In this document: positions 1 through 8,744 of the stretch, in pieces | How positions within the stretch are numbered: position 1 is the first letter of the stretch | Layout: each line of letters starts with the position of its first letter | Assembly: GCF_014200395.1 (NCBI RefSeq) | Contig: NZ_JACHBS010000001.1 | Span: 992,001 to 1,056,000, forward strand | Reading direction: 5' to 3' | DNA: 64,000 nucleotides | Source: Microcella frigidaquae | GTDB taxonomy: Bacteria > Actinomycetota > Actinomycetes > Actinomycetales > Microbacteriaceae | Position numbers and translations under genes: made by a program | Notes under the pieces: generated by a model | Seen by the model: only the letters and a program-made list of their open reading frames with translations | Database searches by the model: none | What the model was told of the DNA's origin: nothing

Positions 1-2071
1 GCTTGCCGCCCTGCACGGCCTTGAAGGCGGCGCGCACCGCGACCTCGGTCTTGCCGTAGCCGACGTCGCCCGCGAGCAGGCGGTCCATCGGGATCGGCGA
101 CTCCATGTCGCGCTTGACCTCCTCGATGGTGGTCAGCTGGTCGGGCGTCTCGACATAGGGGAACGCCTCCTCGAGCTCGCGCTGCCACGGGGTGTCGGGC
201 GGGAAGGCGAAGCCCTTGCTCGACATGCGGGCCGAGTACAGCTTCACGAGCTCGACGGCGATGTCGCGCACGGCCTTGCGGGCGCGGCCCTTCGCGGCCG
301 CCCAGTCGCTGCCGCCCATCTTGCTCAACTGCGGCGCCTCGCCGCCGACGTAGCGGCTCAGCTGGTCGAGCTGGTCGGTGGGCACGAACAGCTTGTCGCC
401 CGGGTAGCCGCGCTTGCTGGGCGCGTACTCGATCGCCAGGAACTCACGCGTGCTCTTCACCGGGTTGCGGCCGCCCGTGCTGACCTCGCGCTGCACGAGC
501 TCGATGAAGCGGCCGATGCCGTGGGTGGCGTGCACGACGTAGTCGCCCGCCTTCAGCTGCAGCGGGTCGACGACATTCGTGCGGCGGCTCGCGAGCTTCT
601 TCGGCTGGCGCGAGTCGTAGCCGACGGCCCGGCCGTAGAACTCGGTCTCGCTCAGCACGCCGAGCCGCAGCTCGGGCACCTCGAAGCCGTGCTCGATCTG
701 CGCCTGCACGAGATAGACCAGGCCCGGCTCGAGGGTCTCGGGCAGCTCGTCGACCATCCGAGCGGCCACCTCGTGCTCGCCGAGCACGTCGGCGGCGCGC
801 TCGACCAGACCGTGGCCGGCAGCGACGACGACCATCGTCCAGCCCGAGCGCACGCGGTCGACGACGTGCTGCACGGCGCCCTCGCTGCGGCCCGCGAATC
901 CCGGGGGCTCGGCGGCGTCGATGCGCACGACGTCGGGGTCGTCCGCGTCGAAGGCGCTGATCGTGAACCAGTCGCGCCCGCCGGCCGCCTCGCGCAGGCC
1001 GGTCACCGTCACGAAGTCGCCCGCGTCGAGGTCGATCGGGGCCTCGGCGCCGGCGGTCGCGGCGTGCCAGGCGGCGGTCAGGAACTCCCGATTCGTCTCG
1101 GCGAGGTTCACCGCGCGGCTCGCGACCCGCTCGGGGCTGAGCACCGCGACGGCGGCGGATGCGGGCAAGTAGTCGGTCAGCGGCACCAGCCGCTCGACCA
1201 GCGCCGGTGCCAGGCTCTCCATGCCCTCGACCGGGATCCCCTCGCCGATCTTCGCCAGCAGCGGCGCCAGGCTCGGGAACTCGTGCTGCATCTCGCGCGC
1301 CCGCTGCTGCACGCTCGGCACGAGCAGCAGCTCGCGGGTCGGCGGCAGCTCGACGCGGGTGACGTCGTCCTCCCCCGCCCCGCCCGGCAAAGACCGCTGG
1401 TCGGCGACGGAGAACGGCCGCAGCTGCTCGACCTCGTCGCCGAAGAACTCGACGCGCACCGGGTGCTCGGCCACCGCCGGGAAGACGTCGAGGATGCCGC
1501 CGCGCACCGCGAACTCTCCGCGCCGCGTCACCATGTCGACGCGCGTGTAGGCGAGCTCGATGAGCCGGGTCGTCACCTGCGCCAGGTCGTAGCCGCGACC
1601 GCCGCGCTCGAGCACGACCGGCTCGACGTCGGTCAGCCCTTCGACCAGGGGCTGCAGCGCCGCCCGCACCGACGCGACCACGACGAGGTCGGGCTTGGGC
1701 GTGCCGCTCGCGTCGACGGCGGGCGCATCGGCCCAGGCGCGCAGAGCCCGCAGCGTGCGGATGCGACGTCCGACGGTCTCGGCGCTCGGGCTCAACCGCT
1801 CGTGCGGGAGGGTCTCCCACGCCGGCAGGTCGAGCACGGTCGCGCCCGGCGCGACCGAGGCGAGCGACTCCATGACCGCGTCGGCCTCCCGGCCCGTGGC
1901 GACGATGGCGAGCAGGCACTGCGGGCCGGGGCGGGCATCCAGCACCGCCGCCAGCAGCGGCACGCGCAGACCCTCGACGACCGAGAAGTCGGCCGAGCCG
2001 CGCGCGCTCTCGAGGGCGTCGGACAGCGTGCGGGCGCGCGACAGCGCCGGGATCAACCGCTCGAGACTCAC
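1..2071 (-). CDS. mfd: Transcription-repair coupling factor Mfd, N-terminal part (runs off the left edge)
   Basis: Mfd removes RNA polymerase stalled at DNA lesions and recruits UvrA. Reading the minus strand from a GTG at 2071 gives about 690 residues with no stop: a UvrB-homology N-terminal module (VTRRGEFAVRGGILDVFP), the CarD-like RNAP-interaction segment (GDYVVHATHGIGRF, then FLAIEYA), and then the start of the translocase with DRLLAGDVGYGKTEVA, whose GYGKTE is the Walker A loop. The family is usually about 1,150-1,200 residues, so the remaining helicase motifs lie outside the window. GTG was chosen because no upstream in-frame codon gives a better N-terminus. Identification is firm; the exact start is moderately sure. 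Confidence 0.93.
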   Translation of the reverse strand, partial: MSLERLIPALSRARTLSDALESARGSADFSVVEGLRVPLLAAVLDARPGPQCLLAIVATGREADAVMESLASVAPGATVLDLPAWETLPHERLSPSAETVGRRIRTLRALRAWADAPAVDASGTPKPDLVVVASVRAALQPLVEGLTDVEPVVLERGGRGYDLAQVTTRLIELAYTRVDMVTRRGEFAVRGGILDVFPAVAEHPVRVEFFGDEVEQLRPFSVADQRSLPGGAGEDDVTRVELPPTRELLLVPSVQQRAREMQHEFPSLAPLLAKIGEGIPVEGMESLAPALVERLVPLTDYLPASAAVAVLSPERVASRAVNLAETNREFLTAAWHAATAGAEAPIDLDAGDFVTVTGLREAAGGRDWFTISAFDADDPDVVRIDAAEPPGFAGRSEGAVQHVVDRVRSGWTMVVVAAGHGLVERAADVLGEHEVAARMVDELPETLEPGLVYLVQAQIEHGFEVPELRLGVLSETEFYGRAVGYDSRQPKKLASRRTNVVDPLQLKAGDYVVHATHGIGRFIELVQREVSTGGRNPVKSTREFLAIEYAPSKRGYPGDKLFVPTDQLDQLSRYVGGEAPQLSKMGGSDWAAAKGRARKAVRDIAVELVKLYSARMSSKGFAFPPDTPWQRELEEAFPYVETPDQLTTIEEVKRDMESPIPMDRLLAGDVGYGKTEVAVRAAFKAVQGGK

Positions 2072-2118
2072 GTCGCACAAGCGTACGCCGCTCACCCTGA
2101 GCGCTCAGCCCCGACGAC

Positions 2119-2209
2119 GTGTCACAAATCACGGAGTCTGCGGCTCACGCGAACGAGTTCATGCGGCTGCAGGCGCTGTCGACCTCGGATGTTCCGTGAT
2201 TTGTGACAC
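2119..2209. repeat. Intergenic inverted repeat, family R1, copy 1
   Basis: Perfect 17-bp arms, GTGTCACAAATCACGGA at 2119-2135 and its reverse complement at 2193-2209, enclose 57 unrelated bases. The element sits between the pth stop and the mfd start. A second copy with the same arms but a different interior lies at 30717-30797. Confidence 0.85.
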
Positions 2210-2238
2210 GAGAGGCGGGCGGGGCGAGGGATGCGGGC

Positions 2239-2895
2239 TCAGGCGCGCGGCGCGTGCACCGTCTGCTGCGCGGCCAGCAGACCCTGCTCGATGATGAGCT
2301 CGACCGCGTCGGCCGCGTCGTCGAGCACGAACGGCAGGCGCGTCTTCTCGGTACCGCCGAAGTCGCGCAGCACGTAGTCGGCAGCGTCCTGCCGCCCGGG
2401 CGGCCGCCCGATGCCGACCCGCACGCGCACGAATTCGGGCGTGCCGAGGGCCTTGATGACGTCGCGCACGCCGTTCTGCCCGCCGTGGCCGCCGTCAGCC
2501 TTCAGCTTGATGGTCTCGAACGGCAGGTCGAGGTCGTCGTGGATGACGATGACGCGCTCGGGCGGCACGCCGAAGTACGCGGCGGCGCTCGAGACGGGTC
2601 CGCCGGAGGTGTTCATGTAGCTGAGCGGCCGCGCGACGATCAGCTTCGGGCCGCCCGGCCGCAGGCGCCCCTCGGCGAGCATCGTCGTGGTGCGATGGCG
2701 CGAGAAGCGCGCGCCGATGCGCTCGGCCAGCAGCTCCGCGACCATGGCGCCGACGTTGTGCCGGTTGCCCGCGTACTGCGGCCCGGGGTTGCCGAGCCCG
2801 ACGACGAGCCACGCACCGGCGGCATCGGCTGCTCCACCGGCAGCGCCGGCCGCGGACGCCGAAGGGGCCGCTGCGCGGCGGAAGATTCCGGCCAC
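2239..2895 (-). CDS. pth: Peptidyl-tRNA hydrolase
   Basis: Pth recycles peptidyl-tRNA dropped from ribosomes by cleaving the ester bond. The 218-residue product has the family signature LVVGLGNPGPQYAGNRHNVG, with catalytic His at residue 46 and the conserved Asn of GNPG at 36, followed by the IHDDLDLPF block that carries the general acid Asp near residue 120 and the GGHGGQNG loop. A 25-residue Ala/Gly-rich N-terminal extension precedes the usual start of the fold. The GTG start is preceded by GAGGGGG at a normal ribosome-binding distance. It lies 65 bp downstream of rplY on the same strand, a common actinobacterial pairing. Confidence 0.95.
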   Translation of the reverse strand: MAGIFRRAAAPSASAAGAAGGAADAAGAWLVVGLGNPGPQYAGNRHNVGAMVAELLAERIGARFSRHRTTTMLAEGRLRPGGPKLIVARPLSYMNTSGGPVSSAAAYFGVPPERVIVIHDDLDLPFETIKLKADGGHGGQNGVRDVIKALGTPEFVRVRVGIGRPPGRQDAADYVLRDFGGTEKTRLPFVLDDAADAVELIIEQGLLAAQQTVHAPRA

Positions 2896-2960
2896 GGGCG
2901 ACCCCCTCGGTTCAGCTTCGTGCGGGCGACGCGCGGGATTCCCGCGCAGCGCCGCGCGGA

Positions 2961-3566
2961 CTACTCGGCCTCAGCGGCCTCCGCCGGGGCGGCCTCGCCA
3001 CCCTCCGACTCCGCCGAGCCCGAGGCCGAGCCGCGCGGGGCGGTGATGTGCACGACGAGCGCGTCGGGGTCGGTGACGAGGGTGGTGCCCTTCGGCAGCG
3101 CCAGGTCGCGCGCGTGGATCTGCGCGCCCTCCTCGAGGCCCTCGACCGAGACGGTGATCGACTCGGGGATGTGCGTGGCCTCGGCCTCGACGGACACGGT
3201 CGAGTTCTCGACCATGACGATCGTGCCCGAGAACGACTCGCCCTCAACGTGCACCGACACGTCGACGGTGACCTTCTCGCCCTTGCGGACGACGATGAGG
3301 TCGACGTGCTCGATGATCTGGCGCACCGGGTCCTTCTGGACGTCCTTGACGAGCACGAGCTCGTTCTTGCCCTCGATGTCGAGCGTGATGACCAGGTTGG
3401 CCTTGCGCAGCAGCAGCGCGGTCTCGTGACCGGGCAGGCTCACGTGCTGCGGCTCGCCGCCGTGGCCGTAGATGACGGCGGGGATGTGGCCGGCGGCACG
3501 CAGCTTGCGGGCCGCGCCCTTTCCGAACGACGTGCGCTTGGCGGCACTGAGCTTGTTCTCGTCCAT
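2961..3566 (-). CDS. rplY: 50S ribosomal protein L25 / general stress protein Ctc
   Basis: Binds 5S rRNA in the large subunit. The 201-residue product is the long two-domain TL5/CTC form: an N-terminal L25 domain (RTSFGKGAARKLRAAGHIPA, then VIYGHGGEP) of about 95 residues, a C-terminal beta domain (about residues 100-180, including PESITVSVEGLEEG), and a disordered Ala/Glu/Ser-rich tail. AGGAGA lies 6 bases before the ATG. It is the first gene of a pair with pth, in the same direction. Confidence 0.95.
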   Translation of the reverse strand: MDENKLSAAKRTSFGKGAARKLRAAGHIPAVIYGHGGEPQHVSLPGHETALLLRKANLVITLDIEGKNELVLVKDVQKDPVRQIIEHVDLIVVRKGEKVTVDVSVHVEGESFSGTIVMVENSTVSVEAEATHIPESITVSVEGLEEGAQIHARDLALPKGTTLVTDPDALVVHITAPRGSASGSAESEGGEAAPAEAAEAE

Positions 3567-3710
3567 GACGGATCTCCTGGGATGTCGGGGGCCTGGTGGC
3601 CCGGTCTGGGTGTCAACTCGAACGCGCGAGCGCGTGAGGAAAGACCTGATGCCTTGCCCACCGCGTCGATCACGGAGCGACGAATCGCTCCCTCGCCGAA
3701 GTACAGTCGC

Positions 3711-4229
3711 TCAGTCTACCCGAGGCCCGAGCAGCGCGGCGACGGCGGCCGCGAGCTCGTCGAGCGGCCGGGTGGCGTCGAGCACGACGACCTCCTCGGC
3801 CGGGTCGGGCAGCTCGAGCGTCGCGAGCTGCGAGGAGAGCAGGCTCGCCGGCATGAAGTGGTCTGAGCGTTGGCGGATGCGGCGCTCCAGCTCGGGACGG
3901 GGCACGTCGAGCAGCACGAAGCGCGCGGTGGGAGCATCCCGCCGCAGCCGCTCGCGGTACGCGCCGCGCAGGGCGCTGCAGGCCATGACGCACGGGGCCG
4001 CGTCGCGCAGCGCCGCTCCGACCGCGGCCAGCCAGGGCTCCCGGTCGGCGTCGGTGAGAGCGACTCCGGCGGCCATCGCCGCGATGTTGACGGGCGGGTG
4101 CAGGTCGTCGGCGTCGATGAACGGCACTCCGGCGAGCGCCGCGGCGGCCGCGCCGACGGTCGACTTGCCCGAACCCGAGACCCCGCACACGACGACGCTG
4201 CCGACGGCAGTGGGCGGGTGATCACTCAC
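3711..4229 (-). CDS. gntK: Gluconokinase
   Basis: Phosphorylates D-gluconate to 6-phosphogluconate, the substrate of the gnd product encoded nearby. The 172-residue protein has the P-loop GVSGSGKS at residues 16-23, the DADDLHP substrate motif, the ACSALRGAYRERLR segment and the SDHFMPASLL segment of the GntK family, and matches the usual length. The start is a GTG, with TACGGT ending 6 bases upstream, suggesting a leaderless transcript. A shikimate-kinase-like P-loop protein is the main alternative, but the DDLHP and ACSALR motifs favour gluconokinase. Confidence 0.9.
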   Translation of the reverse strand: MSDHPPTAVGSVVVCGVSGSGKSTVGAAAAALAGVPFIDADDLHPPVNIAAMAAGVALTDADREPWLAAVGAALRDAAPCVMACSALRGAYRERLRRDAPTARFVLLDVPRPELERRIRQRSDHFMPASLLSSQLATLELPDPAEEVVVLDATRPLDELAAAVAALLGPRVD

Positions 4230-4235
4230 CCGCCC

Positions 4236-4241
4236 ACCGTA
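4236..4241 (-). promoter_or_regulatory. -10 box of leaderless gntK promoter
   Basis: TACGGT on the minus strand ends 6 bases before the GTG start, which would place the transcription start at or next to the start codon. Confidence 0.5.
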
Positions 4242-4280
4242 GCCCCGCGCAGACCGCGTTCGGGTCGCGGCCGATGCGGG

Positions 4281-4673
4281 TCAGCCGAGCACCAGCAGCA
4301 GTCGGCTCGGCGTTGCCGGGTCGACGCGCACCGACACGCTCGCACCGGGCTGAACCTGCGGCAGGAAGGCCATCGGCACGACCGTGGTGTGCCGCACCGG
4401 CGCGGGCACACCGGCCGGGAGCATGACGAGCAGCTCGAGCACGACCTGCACGCCGTCGTTCACCATGACGCCCGTCGAGGCGAGCCCGGTAACCGTCGCG
4501 GTCGCTGGGGCGAGCGAGGAGTCGCCCGCAGCGGCGGCCGCGGCGAGGTCGTTCTGCACGATGAGCGAATCCATCGTGGCCTGCGCCTGCGCCAGTCGGT
4601 CGGCGACGTTCATGGTCGCCAGGTTGTCCATGCCCATCACCGTGAGCTTGGCGAGGTTGGTGAGCACACCCAT
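4281..4673 (-). CDS. Conserved hypothetical protein, second gene of a pair
   Basis: I do not recognise this 130-residue product. It starts MGVLTNLAKLTVMGMDNL, with an amphipathic helical N-terminal half, then a beta-rich C-terminal half with alternating valine stretches (GVQVVLELLVMLPAGV and PGASVSVRVDPATPSRLLL). The latter resembles the small beta-barrel repeats of proteins that carry a variable linker-like domain, but this is only an impression. No signal peptide or membrane segment is evident. The ATG lies two bases after the stop of the preceding gene, so the two are almost certainly co-translated. An in-frame extension upstream exists but overlaps that gene and looks non-coding. Confidence 0.7.
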   Translation of the reverse strand: MGVLTNLAKLTVMGMDNLATMNVADRLAQAQATMDSLIVQNDLAAAAAAGDSSLAPATATVTGLASTGVMVNDGVQVVLELLVMLPAGVPAPVRHTTVVPMAFLPQVQPGASVSVRVDPATPSRLLLVLG

Positions 4674-4675
4674 GG

Positions 4676-5092
4676 CTACAGCGCCGTGTACAGCTCGTTG
4701 AAACGCGAGCCGACCGCGCGGTCGGCCTGGATGCGAGCGCCCCAGCCCTCCTGCGCCACGGCCCAGTCGGCGGCGGAGATGCCGAGGCCGGCGGCGACAT
4801 CGACGAGCTTCGTCGTGTCGTAGCCGAAGGCCGCGATGCCCTTGCTGACCTGCGCGTACTGCTCGAGGCTGACGCCCGCGATCGGCGCGAGCGCCTCGGC
4901 GCTCGGGGCGCCGTGCGCCTGCTGGTTGGCGAGGTTCACGGCGGCCTGCGAGCCGACCGTGCCGGGGAAGCCGGCGGAGACGGTGGGGGCCATGGCGGCC
5001 TGCGTCTGCGCCTGCGCGGCGAGAGTGTTCGCGCTCTCGATGAGGGCGGGGGCGGCGTTGATCGTGTCGATCATCGACTTGAACATGTTCAT
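4676..5092 (-). CDS. Conserved hypothetical protein, helical, Ala/Gln-rich N-terminus
   Basis: A 138-residue protein of unknown function. Residues 1-65 are low-complexity and Ala/Gln-rich, probably helical. Residues about 70-138 are more specific, with GVSLEQYAQVSKGIAAFGYD and a WAVAQEGWGARIQAD segment reminiscent of a small domain found in bacterial stress-associated proteins, which I cannot name with certainty. AGGAAGG lies before the ATG. It is followed two bases later by a second unknown gene, and both run away from gnd. Confidence 0.75.
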   Translation of the reverse strand: MNMFKSMIDTINAAPALIESANTLAAQAQTQAAMAPTVSAGFPGTVGSQAAVNLANQQAHGAPSAEALAPIAGVSLEQYAQVSKGIAAFGYDTTKLVDVAAGLGISAADWAVAQEGWGARIQADRAVGSRFNELYTAL

Positions 5093-5262
5093 GGTGGTGC
5101 CTTCCTGTCAGTGGAGCCGGTGGTCGCCGGGGTGGTGGCGTTCGGGGTGGAACCTGATGCCTCCATGCTTCGCGGGCGGTCGCGACCGCGGCTGAGCATC
5201 CGTTGCTCAATTCGGCGGATGCGGCTACTCACCCGGGCGCAGGTCCGGGCCCTGCCGCGCTC

Positions 5263-5268
5263 TAGGCT
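5263..5268 (+). promoter_or_regulatory. -10 box upstream of gnd
   Basis: TAGGCT ends 7 bases before the gnd ATG, consistent with a leaderless transcript; GGAGG lies in the same gap, so a very short leader is also possible. Confidence 0.5.
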
Positions 5269-5275
5269 GGAGGCC

Positions 5276-6742
5276 ATGACCACCACGTCTTCCGCCACCA
5301 CCGGTATCGCCAACATCGGGGTCGTCGGCCTCGCCGTCATGGGTTCGAACCTCGCGCGCAACCTCGCCAGCCGCGAGGGCAACACCGTCGCCGTCTTCAA
5401 CCGCTCGTGGGAGAAGACCGAGACGCTCGTGACCGAGCACCCCGAGGCAGGTTTCATCGCCACGAAGGACTACGCGGAGTTCGCCGCGGCCCTGCAGAAG
5501 CCGCGCACGGCGATCATCATGGTGCAGGCGGGCCGCGGCACCGACGCCGTCATCGACGAGCTCGTGAAGGTCTTCGAGCCGGGCGACATCATCGTCGACG
5601 GCGGCAACGCGCTCTTCACCGACACGATCCGCCGCGAGGCGGCCGTGCGCGCCACGGGCATCAACTTCGTCGGCGCCGGCATCTCTGGCGGCGAGGAGGG
5701 CGCGCTCAACGGCCCGTCGATCATGCCCGGCGGCTCGGCTGAGGCGTGGGTCACCCTCAAGCCGATCCTCGAGTCGATCGCCGCCGTCGCCGAGGGCGAG
5801 CCGTGCGTCACGCACGTGGGCACCGACGGCGCTGGGCACTTCGTCAAGATGATCCACAACGGCATCGAGTACGTCGACATGCAGCTCATCGCCGAGGCCT
5901 ACGACCTGCTGCGCCGCGTCGGCGGCCTCGAGCCCGCCGCGATCGCCGAGGTGTTCGCCGAGTGGAACACCGGCGAGCTCGAGAGCTACCTCATCGAGAT
6001 CACAGCCGAGGTGCTGCGCCAGGTGGACGCGACGACGGGCAAGCCCCTCGTCGACGTGATCCTCGACCAGGCCGGCGCCAAGGGCACCGGCGCGTGGACG
6101 GTGCAGACCGCCCTCGACCTCGGAGTGCCCGTGTCGGGCATCGCCGAGGCCGTGTTCGCCCGCTCGCTGTCGTCGAAGCCCGCGCAGCGCGCGGCCGCCG
6201 CGAGCCTGCCCGGCAGCACCCAGGAGTGGCAGGTTGCCGACCGCGGCGCCTTCGTCGAAGACGTGCGCCGCGCGCTCTACGCCTCGAAGATCATCGCCTA
6301 CAGCCAGGGCTTCGACGCGATCGTCGCCGGCGCCGAGCAGTACGGCTGGGACATCAAGAAGGGCGACATCGCCAAGATCTGGCGGGCGGGCTGCATCATC
6401 CGCGCGCGCTTCCTCAACCGCATCACCGAGGCCTACGCCGCCGACCCCGGCCTCGTCGCCCTCGTCACCGCGCCGTACTTCGCCGAGGCCGTGACCGGCG
6501 CGCTGCCATCGTGGCGGCGCGTCGTCGCCGGTGCGGCGCTGGCGGGCATCCCGACCCCCGCGTTCGCCTCGTCGCTGTCGTACTACGACGGCCTCCGCGC
6601 CGACCGTCTGCCGGCCGCGCTCGTGCAGGGCCAGCGCGACTTCTTCGGCGCGCACACCTACAAGCGCGTCGACAAGGAGGGCACGTTCCACACCCTCTGG
6701 AGCGGCGACCGCACCGAGATTCGCGCCGAAGACTCGCACTAG
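5276..6742 (+). CDS. gnd: 6-phosphogluconate dehydrogenase (decarboxylating)
   Basis: Oxidises 6-phosphogluconate to ribulose 5-phosphate in the pentose phosphate pathway, normally with NADP. The 488-residue protein opens with the Rossmann motif IGVVGLAVMGSNLARN (about 14-29), continues with the NRSWEKT nucleotide-phosphate loop, GAGISGGEEGA, and the catalytic segment GHFVKMIHNGIEYVDMQ (Lys191, Glu198), and ends with the FFGAHTYKR C-terminal block typical of the long homodimeric form. The ATG at 5276 was chosen over upstream in-frame codons because the family motif begins about 14 residues later and a -10 box lies immediately upstream. A gluconokinase gene lies about 1 kb away on the other strand. 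Confidence 0.96.
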   Translation: MTTTSSATTGIANIGVVGLAVMGSNLARNLASREGNTVAVFNRSWEKTETLVTEHPEAGFIATKDYAEFAAALQKPRTAIIMVQAGRGTDAVIDELVKVFEPGDIIVDGGNALFTDTIRREAAVRATGINFVGAGISGGEEGALNGPSIMPGGSAEAWVTLKPILESIAAVAEGEPCVTHVGTDGAGHFVKMIHNGIEYVDMQLIAEAYDLLRRVGGLEPAAIAEVFAEWNTGELESYLIEITAEVLRQVDATTGKPLVDVILDQAGAKGTGAWTVQTALDLGVPVSGIAEAVFARSLSSKPAQRAAAASLPGSTQEWQVADRGAFVEDVRRALYASKIIAYSQGFDAIVAGAEQYGWDIKKGDIAKIWRAGCIIRARFLNRITEAYAADPGLVALVTAPYFAEAVTGALPSWRRVVAGAALAGIPTPAFASSLSYYDGLRADRLPAALVQGQRDFFGAHTYKRVDKEGTFHTLWSGDRTEIRAEDSH

Positions 6743-6747
6743 ATGAC

Positions 6748-7119
6748 ATGAGCGACGACGACCCGATCGAGCTGCGCGAGTGGCCCGACGACGAACGCGA
6801 TGATGCGCGACCGACCTCCTGGGAGCGGCGGGCGCGCGTCATGCGGTGGGTCGCCCTCATCGCGCTGGTCGGGATGGTGCTGCCGGGCGCCCTCAGCACC
6901 TATGCGCTCGCCCGCTCGACGGCCGAGCAGTCGTGCCGCCTCGCGGTCGACACCGTCGCCAGCGAGCGCACCCCGAGCCGGGTCGCCTTCGAGCTCCTGT
7001 CGCCCGAAGCCGTCGGGTGGACCTGCTACGCCGCCACCCCTGGCGGTGAGGTACTGATCGCTGTGCTCGGGCTGATCCCCGGTGAGCCGCGGCTCGTGCC
7101 GCCGACGCGCCTGAGCTGA
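6748..7119 (+). CDS. Small membrane protein with one N-terminal transmembrane segment
   Basis: Unrecognised 123-residue protein starting 5 bases after the gnd stop, so probably in the same transcript. The first 35 residues are acidic (many Asp/Glu) and cytoplasmic; one hydrophobic segment follows (VALIALVGMVLPGALSTYAL), then an extracytoplasmic domain of about 75 residues with two cysteines (QSCRLAV and WTCYAATPGGE) that could form a disulfide. No catalytic motif is visible. Confidence 0.75.
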   Translation: MSDDDPIELREWPDDERDDARPTSWERRARVMRWVALIALVGMVLPGALSTYALARSTAEQSCRLAVDTVASERTPSRVAFELLSPEAVGWTCYAATPGGEVLIAVLGLIPGEPRLVPPTRLS

Positions 7120-7366
7120 CCGCAGCGCCGCGCGGTTGCGGGCCCCCCGGGGGCTCGTGCCACACTGGAAGGGTTCCGCGCATGCGAACGGCGCCCCCGG
7201 GTTTCCTCCCGCGGGCGGCGTGACCCGTCGAGGAGCGGTGGTTGCCGTCATCGCTTCCGGTCACCTCAGTCGCATTCCTATCCGCGCGGGGCCGATGCCG
7301 TTGTGCGGTCGTCCGGCGTACCCGGAGCCCGCATCCGCATCGTCGACGAACAGTGAGGACCCCATC

Positions 7367-8728
7367 ATGATCTCCATCGATCGCACCCGACTCGCCGAGC
7401 TCACCGAGCGCGAGAGCGCGGCGTTCATCGCCGCCCGCCCGAAGTCGAAGGCCGCCTACGAGCGCGCCGAGCACCTGTTCGGCCGCGTGCCGATGACCTG
7501 GATGAACAAGAAATCGGGCGCCTTCCCGATCTACCTCGACCGCGCGCAGGGCAACCGCGTGTGGGACATCGACGGGCACGAGTACATCGACTTCGCCCTC
7601 GGCGACACCGGCTCGATGGCCGGGCACTCGCACCCCGCCGTCGTCGAGGCCGTGCAGCGCCGCATCGGCGAGCTCGGCGGTCTGACCACGATGCTGCCGA
7701 CGGAGGACGCCGAGTGGGTCGGCGCAGAACTGTCGCGCCGCTTCAAGATGGACCGCTGGAGCTTCTCGCTGACGGCCACGGATGCGAACCGCTGGGCGAT
7801 CCGCCTGGTGCGCGCGATCACCGGCAAGTCGAAGATCGTCTTCCACTCGTACTGCTACCACGGCTCAGTCGACGAGTCGCTCGTCGTCGTCGGGCCGGAC
7901 GGCGAGAGCATGCCGCGCCCCGGCAACGTCGGCGCCCCCGTGCCGGTGACCGAGACCTCGCGCGCCGCCGAGTACAACGACCTGCCGGGCCTCGAGCGGG
8001 CGCTCGCGCACGGCGACGTCGCCGCGGTGCTCATCGAGCCGGCGCTGACCAACATCGGCATCGTGCTGCCCGAGCCGGGCTACCTCGAGGGCGTGCGCGA
8101 GCTGACCCGGAAGTACGACGCGCTACTCATCATCGACGAGACGCACACCTTCTCGGCCGGGCCCGGCGGCATGACGACCGCCTACGACATCGAGCCCGAC
8201 CTGGTGGTCATCGGCAAGGCGATCGGCGGGGGCATCCCGACCGGCGCCTACGGGCTGTCGGCGGAGTTCGCCGAGCGGGCGCTGGCGCGCACCGACCTCG
8301 ACCTCGTCGACATGGGCGGCGTCGGCGGCACCCTCGCCGGCAACCCGCTCTCGGTCGCGGCGATGCGCGCGACCCTCGAGCAGGTGCTCACCGACGAGGC
8401 CTTCGCGACCATGATCGACACGGCGACGTACTTCACCGACGGCGTGAACGCGCTCTTCGACCGGTACGACCTGCCGTGGGCGATCAACCAGCTGGGCGCG
8501 CGCGCCGAGTACCGCTTCGCGCGCCCGTACCCGAAGAACGGCACCGAGGCGGCGGCCGCGGCGGATGCGGAGCTCGAGGACTTCCTGCACCTCTACCTCG
8601 CGAACCGCGGCATCATGCTCACGCCGTTCCACAACATGGCTCTCATGGCGCCGATGACGACGCGGGCCGACGTGGATGCCCACCACACCGTGTTCGAGGC
8701 GGCGATCAAGGAGCTCGTCGGGGCCTAG
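7367..8728 (+). CDS. Class III aminotransferase, glutamate-1-semialdehyde-aminomutase-like
   Basis: PLP-dependent fold-type I enzyme of 453 residues. It has the class III hallmarks: DIDGHEYIDFALGDTG near the N-terminus, IIDETHTFSAGPGG (PLP pyridine-binding Asp), and VVIGKAIGGGIPTGAYG with the Schiff-base lysine. The usual HemL segment around the phosphate-binding Ser-Gly-Thr is replaced here by SLTATDANRWAIR, which argues against a true HemL and suggests a substrate other than glutamate semialdehyde, for instance a beta-amino acid. GAGGA precedes the ATG. It stands alone between gnd and pstB with 247 bp of untranscribed-looking DNA upstream. Confidence 0.85.
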   Translation: MISIDRTRLAELTERESAAFIAARPKSKAAYERAEHLFGRVPMTWMNKKSGAFPIYLDRAQGNRVWDIDGHEYIDFALGDTGSMAGHSHPAVVEAVQRRIGELGGLTTMLPTEDAEWVGAELSRRFKMDRWSFSLTATDANRWAIRLVRAITGKSKIVFHSYCYHGSVDESLVVVGPDGESMPRPGNVGAPVPVTETSRAAEYNDLPGLERALAHGDVAAVLIEPALTNIGIVLPEPGYLEGVRELTRKYDALLIIDETHTFSAGPGGMTTAYDIEPDLVVIGKAIGGGIPTGAYGLSAEFAERALARTDLDLVDMGGVGGTLAGNPLSVAAMRATLEQVLTDEAFATMIDTATYFTDGVNALFDRYDLPWAINQLGARAEYRFARPYPKNGTEAAAAADAELEDFLHLYLANRGIMLTPFHNMALMAPMTTRADVDAHHTVFEAAIKELVGA

Positions 8729-8744
8729 CCTCCTGCGCCGACGG

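Noticed and set aside
444..2206. Long open frames on both strands over mfd
   Set aside because: The minus frame from 2071 gives Mfd with all expected motifs; the others are low-complexity Arg/Ala-rich or His/Gln-rich shadows.
7120..7366. Regulatory RNA in the 247-bp gap before the aminotransferase gene
   Set aside because: GC-rich with short inverted repeats but no recognisable conserved RNA structure; an ordinary ribosome-binding site (GAGGA) explains translation.
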